Part shown: one piece after another, positions 1-5,270 of the stretch | Layout: each line of letters begins with the position of its first letter | How positions within the stretch are numbered: the first letter of the stretch is position 1 | Source of the DNA: an uncultured Eubacteriales bacterium | Lineage (GTDB): Bacteria; Bacillota; Clostridia; Lachnospirales; Anaerotignaceae | DNA: 5,357 bases | Direction: 5' to 3' | Assembly (NCBI GenBank): GCA_934256695.1 | Contig: CAKQPE010000128.1 | Coordinates: 1-5,357, forward strand | The notes under the pieces: generated by a model | Database searches by the model: none | What the model saw: only the letters and a program-made list of their open reading frames with translations | What the model was told of the DNA's origin: nothing | Made by a program: the position numbers and the translations under genes

Positions 1-1182
1 ACTAAGCACTATTGATGAGAACATCATTACTGCTGCACCGCCCAGTACAGACTGCGGCATTATTGAGACTAAAGCCGCAAGCTTAGGACAAAGTCCGCAA
101 AGTATAAGAAAAACAGCTCCTGTGGATAATGCAAACAGATTAACAACCTTTGTCATGGCAACTAAACCAACATTCTGACTGAAAGATGTATTAGGCAGTA
201 CGCCGAATAAAGCGGCAAATGAAGATCCGAGACCGTCACACATTACGCCACCGGCAAGCTCCTTATCGGTTGCCTCTCTGTTAAGTCCGCCTTCCATTAC
301 ACCGGAAATATCGCCTACAGTTTCTACAGCTGTTACGATAAACATAATAAGTACAGGAAGTATTGCACGTAAATCAAAAACAGGTTTTACCGGCATAAAT
401 ACAGGTATCTCAAACCATGCTGCATCTGCAACCTTTCCCCAGTTCAGTACCCATGCTTTTGTATATTCCACACCGTCTGCGTTTATACCTGTTGTAGGAA
501 GTATAAATCCCATTATAATTGCCGCAATATATCCTGCAATAATACCAAATAATATTGAAGATGAACTTAAAAATCCTTTTGACTTGTGTTTGAAAAACAG
601 GATTACCGCAAGAACAAAAAATGCAAGCAATATGTTTTCCATAGAGCCAAAGTCTGCTGCCTTGTTTCCGCCTCCAAACGAATTAATGCCTACGGAAATA
701 AGACTTAAACCTATAGACATAACAACCGTACCTGTTACTACCGCAGGGAAAAACTTACGGAGCGGTTTCAAGAAAAAACCGAGAATAGTTTCAAAAATAC
801 CGCCGAATATAGATGCCCCCATAATAGCACCATATGCCACTACGCCTCCGCCCATAGTAGCAGCAACACTGTTAAATACACCTATAAAGCCAGAGGAAGT
901 ACCCATTATAATAGGCACCCTTCCGCCTATAGGGCCTACACTGAAAAGCTGTACCAAAGTTACAATGCCGGCAACAAGCATTGCATTTTGAAGAAGGCAA
1001 AGCTGTAAGCCTGCAAATTCTTCGCCTGCCAAACCGCAAGCTCCGGTAATAATCAAAAGTGGTGTTAAATTGCCTACAAACATTGCTAAAACATGCTGCA
1101 GACCAAGAGGAATTGCCTGCGAAAGAGGCATTTTAACATCCATTTTAAATGCTGCATCAGATAATTGAAAAATCTTTTTCAT
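1..1182 (-). CDS. NCS2-family purine (xanthine/urate) permease, C-terminus cut by window edge
   Basis: Inner-membrane nucleobase:cation symporter of the NCS2/NAT (COG2233) family, expected to import xanthine, urate or a close purine. The first 394 residues are visible. Bacterial relatives are about 430-460 residues, so roughly the last one or two membrane helices lie outside the window. Visible signatures are the QH pair at residues 29-30 (GLQHVLAMF), the ExxxD motif at 284-291 (TAVETVGD, E287 and D291), and the NAT signature at 333-345 (SFSQNVGLVAMTK, Q336 and N337). Q-N at this position is typical of the xanthine/urate branch; uracil carriers have Glu there. Many hydrophobic glycine-rich segments fit the 14-helix fold. 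The ATG at 1182 is supported by AGGGGAGA (1192-1199) 9 nt upstream. It is the last visible gene of the hydroxylase operon, 23 bp after the Mo subunit. Related to PbuX/UacT-type carriers; substrate choice between xanthine and urate cannot be made here. Confidence 0.93.
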   Translation of the reverse strand, partial: MKKIFQLSDAAFKMDVKMPLSQAIPLGLQHVLAMFVGNLTPLLIITGACGLAGEEFAGLQLCLLQNAMLVAGIVTLVQLFSVGPIGGRVPIIMGTSSGFIGVFNSVAATMGGGVVAYGAIMGASIFGGIFETILGFFLKPLRKFFPAVVTGTVVMSIGLSLISVGINSFGGGNKAADFGSMENILLAFFVLAVILFFKHKSKGFLSSSSILFGIIAGYIAAIIMGFILPTTGINADGVEYTKAWVLNWGKVADAAWFEIPVFMPVKPVFDLRAILPVLIMFIVTAVETVGDISGVMEGGLNREATDKELAGGVMCDGLGSSFAALFGVLPNTSFSQNVGLVAMTKVVNLFALSTGAVFLILCGLCPKLAALVSIMPQSVLGGAAVMMFSSIVLS

Positions 1183-1205
1183 TTAATTTAATCTCCCCTG
1201 TTTAT
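1183..1205 (-). promoter_or_regulatory. short intergenic gap with permease ribosome site, no terminator
   Basis: The 23 bp between the Mo-subunit stop and the permease ATG hold a good Shine-Dalgarno (AGGGGAGA, 1192-1199). There is no hairpin, T-run or room for a promoter. This supports read-through transcription from the hydroxylase genes into the permease gene. Confidence 0.75.
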
Positions 1206-3503
1206 TTATCTTTCTTTCGGCATGGACATAAGAATTTTTTCCGGTGTTATAGGAAGTTCTCTGTGCCATACCCCTGTTGCTCTGTATATTGCATGAGCAA
1301 TGGCAGGTGCCGGTGTATTTATTACAATCTCACCGATTGATTTTGCCCCAAAAGGTCCGGTCGGCTCATAACTGTTTTCAAACTCTACACGTAAATGTCC
1401 CATATCCAAACGTGTAGGAATTTTGTACTGCATAAAACTTGATTCAATAGGACGTCCGCTTTCGGTATATGTAATATTTTCAAACAAAGTATGTCCTATA
1501 CCCTGTACAATACCGCCTTCTGCCTGAATACGGGCCAAAGCAGGATTAATGGCAATACCACAGTCTACAACAGATACATAATCTAATATTTTAACTTCTC
1601 CTGTGTATCTGTCAAGCTCTATCTCAACCATACCTACCATATACGGTGGCGGCGAAACCGGAGATGAGTGAGAAACGGTGGCAACTGCCGCAATATCATT
1701 TGCTATTTGTTCTTTTACGCTGATTTCTGATAATGAAACACTTTCGTCTGTATTGATACGTTTTGCTTTTCCGTTTTCAAAAATCATTTCGTCTTTATCA
1801 CAGCCAATCATTCCTGCTGCTATGGCACAAATCTTTGTTTTTAACTCAGTGCAGGCAAGCTCAACTGCCTTACCTGTAATGTATGTTGTAGATGAAGCAT
1901 ACGAGCCGGAGTCATAAGGAGAAGCATCTGTATCCGCACCAAATACCGCAACATCATCTACAGAACAGTCCATACATTCGGCTACCATCTGTGCAAGAAT
2001 TGTATCACAGCCGGTTCCCATGTCGGCAGCACCTATTATAAGGTTAAATGTGCCGTCATCAGCCAGTTTTACCGTAGCAGAGCCAACGTCAAGATTAGAA
2101 ATGCATGAACCCTGCATTGCCATTGCCACTCCGGCAGTACGAACCTTTCCGTCACCTATTTCACGAACAGGATATTTTTCGTTCCAATGGAATAATTCTT
2201 TACATTTAGCCATACATTTGTCCAATGCACAGGCATTTGCGATTTCTCCGTAATATGCCGGCATTTTCATGCCTTCACGAAGCATATTTTTTTCTCGTAT
2301 TACCGTAGGATCAATACCAAGGTTTTCGGCAAGCTCATTTACCATGCTTTCCAGAGCAAAAATACCCTGTGTAGCACCGTATCCACGATATGCACCGGCT
2401 GCCATGGTATTTGTATAAACTACATCATAGCCAAAACGGAAAGCCTCAAGCCCGCCTGTATAAAGCGGTATTGATTTGTGACCGCTAAGACCTACAGTAG
2501 TAGGTCCATGTTCACCGTAAGCTCCTGTATTGGAAAGTGTATATAAATCAAGACCACGTATATGTCCGTCTTTATTAGCTCCCAGACGAACGCTTACTTC
2601 CATTTCGTGACGAGGAGAACCTGCAATCTGGCTTTCCTCTCTTGTAAAAATCATCTTTGCCGGACGGCCTGTTTTAAGTGTAACAAATGCCGGATATACT
2701 TCGCTTACAGCAGTCTGTTTTGCCCCGAAACCACCGCCGATACGAGGTTTTTCTACTCTTATTCTGCTTTTTGGAATACCCAATGCTCTTGAAAGAATTC
2801 GGCGGACATGGAAAACAATTTGTGTAGAAGATATTACATGCAGTCTGCCATAACGGTCAAAGCTTGTATATGTACGGAATGTTTCCATCATAGCCTGATT
2901 GAATGCACGCATATGATATTTGTGTTCTATTACTTCATCACAGTCTGCCATTACTGCATCAATATCACCGTCTCCGCTTAATTCGCTTGCAATAATATTT
3001 CTTTTTGGATTTCCTCCGACTTCCATTGGCGGAAACCAATCATCTTCGGGATGAACCAGTATTTTATTGTCCTTAGAGTCATGGAAATCCAATATAGGTT
3101 CTAAAATCTTATATTTTACTTTAATAAGTTTCATTGCCTTTAAAGCTGCCTTTTCGTCCTCGGCAGCAATAATGGCAACTACATCACCTACACAACGTAC
3201 ATGGCGGTCAATTATAAGTCTGTCATATGGGGAAGGCTCGGGATATGTCTGACCTGCTATAGCAAAACGCTGCGACGGGACATCTTCCCAAGTATAAATA
3301 TCTACAATTCCCGGAATTTTTTTAGCAACAGAAACATTTATTTCTTCGACTATTGCATTTGCGTGAGGGCTCCTTAAAAGTTTTACTGTCAAGGCTTCCT
3401 TAGGTGTAATATCGTCTACATAAACAGGCTTTCCCAAAAGAAGCTGCATGGAATCCTTTTTTCTGACTGAGCGATTAATCGAATTATATTTTTTATGCTC
3501 CAT
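1206..3503 (-). CDS. xdhA: xanthine dehydrogenase-type hydroxylase, molybdenum-cofactor subunit
   Basis: Catalytic large subunit (765 residues, normal for the separate-subunit form) of a xanthine oxidase-family molybdenum hydroxylase; cytoplasmic, no signal peptide. The N-terminal aldehyde oxidase/xanthine dehydrogenase a/b hammerhead domain spans about residues 22-140 (GKPVYVDDI at 24-32, RSPHANA at 44-50). The two Mo-cofactor-binding domains follow, about 150-410 and 420-720. Motifs: GGGFGAKQ at 256-263, AYRGYG at 371-376 (R373, aligning with bovine R880), GAADMGTGCDT at 491-501, EGGIVQGIG at 662-670 and GPFGAKSIGE at 716-725. E725 is the expected catalytic base, equivalent to bovine E1261. 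The residue matching bovine E802 appears to be Q263. The ATG at 3503 overlaps the stop of the FeS gene (TAATG) and has AAGGAG (3512-3517) 8 nt upstream. The adjacent permease favours a purine substrate, but these motifs are shared with other hydroxylases. The symbol follows E. coli naming. Confidence 0.93.
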   Translation of the reverse strand: MEHKKYNSINRSVRKKDSMQLLLGKPVYVDDITPKEALTVKLLRSPHANAIVEEINVSVAKKIPGIVDIYTWEDVPSQRFAIAGQTYPEPSPYDRLIIDRHVRCVGDVVAIIAAEDEKAALKAMKLIKVKYKILEPILDFHDSKDNKILVHPEDDWFPPMEVGGNPKRNIIASELSGDGDIDAVMADCDEVIEHKYHMRAFNQAMMETFRTYTSFDRYGRLHVISSTQIVFHVRRILSRALGIPKSRIRVEKPRIGGGFGAKQTAVSEVYPAFVTLKTGRPAKMIFTREESQIAGSPRHEMEVSVRLGANKDGHIRGLDLYTLSNTGAYGEHGPTTVGLSGHKSIPLYTGGLEAFRFGYDVVYTNTMAAGAYRGYGATQGIFALESMVNELAENLGIDPTVIREKNMLREGMKMPAYYGEIANACALDKCMAKCKELFHWNEKYPVREIGDGKVRTAGVAMAMQGSCISNLDVGSATVKLADDGTFNLIIGAADMGTGCDTILAQMVAECMDCSVDDVAVFGADTDASPYDSGSYASSTTYITGKAVELACTELKTKICAIAAGMIGCDKDEMIFENGKAKRINTDESVSLSEISVKEQIANDIAAVATVSHSSPVSPPPYMVGMVEIELDRYTGEVKILDYVSVVDCGIAINPALARIQAEGGIVQGIGHTLFENITYTESGRPIESSFMQYKIPTRLDMGHLRVEFENSYEPTGPFGAKSIGEIVINTPAPAIAHAIYRATGVWHRELPITPEKILMSMPKER

Positions 3504-3973
3504 TAATCCATCTCCTTTACTTCTTTTTTGCTGTTAAGAAAATTTCTTATTCCTCTGAGCTGTCCTTCATAGCCGGAACATCTGCATAAATTGCCGGCAA
3601 GATATGCTCTGATTTCGTCATCTGTAGGGTTTGGATTTTCTCTTAACAATGCAATGGTATTCATTACAAATCCGGGATTACAGAAGCCGCACTGGTCTGC
3701 ACCCTGGTCTGCAATAAAACCGACAAATTCAGATGCTTCTTCCTGTAAACCTTCTAACGTCTGTATTTCATGCCCGTCAGCTCTTGCCGCCAATAAGGAA
3801 CAGGACAGAACAGGAGTACCGTCCATAATTACAGTACATAAACCGCAGTTGGCTGTTTCACAGCCTCGTTTTACACTGTAGCAGCCATGATTTCTCAAAA
3901 AATCAATGAGAAGCAGGTCTGGTTCGATATGTTCGGCAATGTTTTTTCCGTTTACTTTTATACAAATTTCCAT
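3503..3973 (-). CDS. xdhC: xanthine dehydrogenase-type hydroxylase, [2Fe-2S] subunit
   Basis: Small electron-transfer subunit (156 residues, usual length about 150-170) carrying two [2Fe-2S] clusters between the Mo centre and FAD. The N-terminal plant-ferredoxin-like domain (about 1-75) has C38, C43, C46 and C58 in C-x4-C-x2-C-x11-C spacing. The C-terminal four-helix domain (about 80-150) has QCGFC (Q94, C95, C98) and CRC (C130, C132). All eight cluster ligands are present, and Q94 is the residue that normally contacts the pterin. The usual QCGFCTPG reads QCGFCNPG here, a mild variant. The ATG at 3973 overlaps the stop of the FAD gene (TAATG), with GGAGGAG (3979-3985) 5 nt upstream inside the end of that gene. 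Its own stop overlaps the Mo-subunit start in the same way, which suggests translational coupling and balanced subunit synthesis. The symbol follows E. coli XdhC naming and is not the unrelated XdhC maturation chaperone. Confidence 0.95.
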   Translation of the reverse strand: MEICIKVNGKNIAEHIEPDLLLIDFLRNHGCYSVKRGCETANCGLCTVIMDGTPVLSCSLLAARADGHEIQTLEGLQEEASEFVGFIADQGADQCGFCNPGFVMNTIALLRENPNPTDDEIRAYLAGNLCRCSGYEGQLRGIRNFLNSKKEVKEMD

Positions 3974-4764
3974 TATTGCTCCTCCATAATTTTCTTGAAT
4001 AATCTTTGGCTTAATACACCTATAAGGCGTTTGCGGTATTCTGCACCGGCACGAACGTTGCTGCCTGTCGAGATTTTGCTTTCCGCAAATACGGAAAATG
4101 TTTTAATACTGCTCTCGGTCAATCCGTCTGAGAATATTCCTTCTTCATCTAAAAGCAACAAAGCCTTGCTTGGTCTTGCTCCTACCGATAAACGATATTT
4201 TCCTTCTATACATGAAGCAGCACAGGCAATTACAGGAAAATCCGTACTTTGGTTGCGAACTGACAGATAAGCAAACTGCCCTGCTTTCTTTTTTATAATA
4301 ATTCTGACTATAATATCTCTGTCGGGTTTCATATTTATAAATTCATTTAAAGGAATTATTCCGCCGTGATATAACTCAACATAAGTATCCATAGCGAGAA
4401 AAACTGTGCATACATCGGAAAAACCAAAACGTCCCCAAATACTTCCGCCTATTGTTGCAAGATTTCTAAACTGTACTCCGACAATATCTTTTACGGCATT
4501 TTTTACAGCACCCTGTGTATATGTGTTCAAACTATGGTGAAGCTCTAACTGTCTGAGAGACACCATTGCACCGATTGAAAATTCTTCTGCATTTTCTTCG
4601 ATTTTATTTAATCCCAAATCACAAATGTCTATTGCTGTCTGAATATTGATATTCATCATTTTTAACCATAACATACCGCCTATAATACGGTTGGTTTTTT
4701 TCTGATTCAGCTCATAGGCTTCTTCCAGATTTTTTACACGTACATAATTCTTAATTGTTACCAT
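3973..4764 (-). CDS. xdhB: xanthine dehydrogenase-type hydroxylase, FAD-binding subunit
   Basis: Medium subunit of the hydroxylase, of the CoxM/XdhB type (FAD-binding domain of molybdopterin dehydrogenases, plus a C-terminal CO-dehydrogenase flavoprotein-like domain). It takes electrons from the FeS clusters and passes them to NAD+ or another acceptor. It has 263 residues, somewhat shorter than the usual 280-300. The first FAD loop is IIGGMLWLKM (27-36), where the family usually has A-G-G-T-D-L. The second is ATIGGSIWGRFGFSD (103-117), matching the ATIGGN...D pattern with D117 kept. The C-terminal domain has SVRNQSTDFPVIACA (168-182) and ends with EYRKRLIGVLSQR (242-254), the usual YR...L..R tail. 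No cysteine-rich [4Fe-4S] insert is seen. The ATG at 4764 has GAGGAG (4771-4776) 6 nt upstream. First gene of the operon, and overlaps the FeS gene by 1 nt. Family assignment is firm; the electron acceptor is unknown. Confidence 0.92.
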   Translation of the reverse strand: MVTIKNYVRVKNLEEAYELNQKKTNRIIGGMLWLKMMNINIQTAIDICDLGLNKIEENAEEFSIGAMVSLRQLELHHSLNTYTQGAVKNAVKDIVGVQFRNLATIGGSIWGRFGFSDVCTVFLAMDTYVELYHGGIIPLNEFINMKPDRDIIVRIIIKKKAGQFAYLSVRNQSTDFPVIACAASCIEGKYRLSVGARPSKALLLLDEEGIFSDGLTESSIKTFSVFAESKISTGSNVRAGAEYRKRLIGVLSQRLFKKIMEEQ

Positions 4765-4781
4765 AAAAAGCTCCTCTTTTT
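4765..4781 (-). promoter_or_regulatory. ribosome site of the first hydroxylase gene, in the loop of a small A-U hairpin
   Basis: In the leftward transcript the leader reads AAAAAG-AGGAG-CUUUUU immediately before the AUG. The 6-nt arms (4776-4781 and 4765-4770) are perfectly complementary, and the AGGAG core sits in the 5-nt loop. The stem is mostly A-U, so it would be weak. The ribosome site itself is clear; any regulatory role for the hairpin is speculative. Confidence 0.55.
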
Positions 4782-4807
4782 CGATGCTCCGAATAAACGA
4801 CCTTATT

Positions 4808-4836
4808 ATTATAATAAAACAGATTGTTTTTGAAAA
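4808..4836 (-). promoter_or_regulatory. predicted promoter of the hydroxylase/permease operon
   Basis: On the minus strand, TTTTCA (4836-4831, four of six matches to TTGACA) is followed after 17 bp by a perfect TATAAT (4813-4808). Transcription would begin near 4801, giving a leader of about 36 nt before the ATG at 4764. That is too short for a purine- or Moco-type riboswitch. Both boxes lie in very A/T-rich DNA, so a chance TATAAT is possible. The spacing and placement are nevertheless good. Confidence 0.55.
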
Positions 4837-4852
4837 GATGTTTTGTTATAAT
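4824..4852 (+). promoter_or_regulatory. predicted promoter of the ModE-like regulator gene
   Basis: TTGTTT (4824-4829, three of six matches) is followed after exactly 17 bp by a perfect TATAAT (4847-4852) with the extended -10 TG one base upstream (4844-4845). The start point would be near 4859, inside the left arm of the palindrome at 4855-4878, so a protein bound there should block this promoter. The leader to the TTG start would be about 63 nt. The -35 boxes of the two divergent promoters lie next to each other, so the two promoters could compete. Confidence 0.6.
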
Positions 4853-4887
4853 GACGTTATATTATTGAAAATATAACGAAAACATCT
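4836..4887. repeat. larger imperfect inverted repeat enclosing the operator
   Basis: AGATGTTTTGTTATA (4836-4850) pairs with TATAACGAAAACATCT (4872-4887), identical to its reverse complement except for one inserted G. Farther out, AACAGAT (4818-4824) matches ATCTGTT (4884-4890). The inner arms reuse the right half of the 9-6-9 palindrome, so the two symmetries are alternative pairings of the same DNA. This may be an extended or second operator. The left arm lies upstream of the predicted rightward start point, so it is unlikely to act as an RNA hairpin in that transcript. Confidence 0.5.
4855..4878. promoter_or_regulatory. ModE-box-like operator (9-6-9 perfect palindrome)
   Basis: CGTTATATT (4855-4863) and its exact reverse complement AATATAACG (4870-4878) are separated by 6 bp. 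This matches in arm sequence, arm length and spacer the ModE site described upstream of E. coli modABC, as I recall it (CGTTATATT-N6-TACATAACG-like). The gene directly downstream encodes a ModE-type DNA-binding domain, which makes a cognate operator likely. It overlaps the predicted start point of that gene (suggesting autorepression). Its centre is about 65 bp upstream of the predicted start of the hydroxylase operon, a position compatible with activation there. Confidence 0.75.
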
Positions 4888-4904
4888 GTTGAATATAAAA
4901 TATC

Positions 4905-4912
4905 AAAGGAGG
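4905..4912 (+). promoter_or_regulatory. strong ribosome site that fixes a TTG start
   Basis: AAAGGAGG lies 9 nt before the TTG at 4922, ideal spacing for a Gram-positive start. An in-frame TTG at 4889 lies upstream of this site, inside the inverted-repeat region, and has no ribosome site of its own. The 4922 start is therefore chosen for the regulator gene. Confidence 0.85.
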
Positions 4913-4921
4913 TTTATACTT

Positions 4922-5257
4922 TTGAAAGCAATAACAAAAATAACTTTTTTTGATGACAATAACGAAAAATTTTTTGGCGAAGGGCCTTGCCGTCTCCTTA
5001 GAACTATTGAAAAAACAGGCTCTCTGCGTTCTGCGGCTATTACTGTAGGGCTTTCGTATACAAAAGCCATTCGTATGGTTAATAATGCGGAAAAATCTTT
5101 GGGGTTTTTGCTTATTAAACGCATAACAGGCGGAAAATCCGGTGGAGGAAGTGTGCTTACTGCCGAAGGAAAGGAATGGATAGAAAAATATGAAAGCTAC
5201 AGAGATGCCTGTATACAAGCCAACAGCAAGCTGTATATGGAAATCTTTTCAAAATAG
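4922..5257 (+). CDS. ModE-type winged-helix transcriptional regulator, DNA-binding domain only
   Basis: A 111-residue protein resembling the N-terminal DNA-binding domain of ModE (COG2005, LysR-like winged helix), the molybdate-responsive regulator. The diagnostic run is visible: GEGPCRLLRTIEKTGSL (19-35), SAAITVGLSYTKAIRMVNN (37-55, the helix-turn-helix with the ModE-like SYxKA), LGFLLIKR (60-67), the wing GGKSGGGSVLT (70-80) and AEGKEW (81-86). E. coli ModE is about 260 residues and has two C-terminal MOP/TOBE molybdate-binding domains. Here the protein ends after a short helical tail (about 85-111) with a clean TAG, so no known molybdate pocket is present. It is transcribed divergently from the hydroxylase operon across a ModE-like operator. 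The likely job is control of that operon and of itself; the signal sensed is unknown. Such HTH-only ModE relatives are common in anaerobes. Family assignment is firm, the target is inferred. Confidence 0.88.
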   Translation: MKAITKITFFDDNNEKFFGEGPCRLLRTIEKTGSLRSAAITVGLSYTKAIRMVNNAEKSLGFLLIKRITGGKSGGGSVLTAEGKEWIEKYESYRDACIQANSKLYMEIFSK

Positions 5258-5270
5258 TGGAAAGAAAAAA

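Noticed and set aside
584..991. Rightward open frame of 135 codons opposite the permease gene
   Set aside because: It is antisense to a clear NCS2 permease with intact motifs; its proline/isoleucine-rich translation is the reverse image of membrane-helix codons and it has no convincing ribosome site.
1149..3252. Several rightward open frames of 61-79 codons opposite the Mo-subunit gene
   Set aside because: All lie inside a complete, well-conserved gene on the other strand, show no family features and look like shadows of its codon use.
3591..4270. Rightward open frames of 96 and 127 codons opposite the FeS and FAD subunit genes
   Set aside because: They are antisense to genes with all expected cofactor motifs, and have no recognisable protein features.
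4765..4801. Purine or molybdenum-cofactor riboswitch in the hydroxylase leader
   Set aside because: The predicted leader is only about 36 nt, with no conserved junction or multi-stem fold visible.
4889..4921. Upstream TTG at 4889 as start of the regulator
   Set aside because: It lies within the inverted-repeat region without a ribosome site, and adds 11 residues that do not belong to the ModE fold; TTG 4922 has AAAGGAGG at ideal spacing.
4862..5218. Leftward open frames (118 and 73 codons) opposite the regulator gene
   Set aside because: They overlap the ModE-like gene, which has a strong ribosome site and a recognisable domain; the longer one would also run through the operator region. Compositionally they look like shadows.
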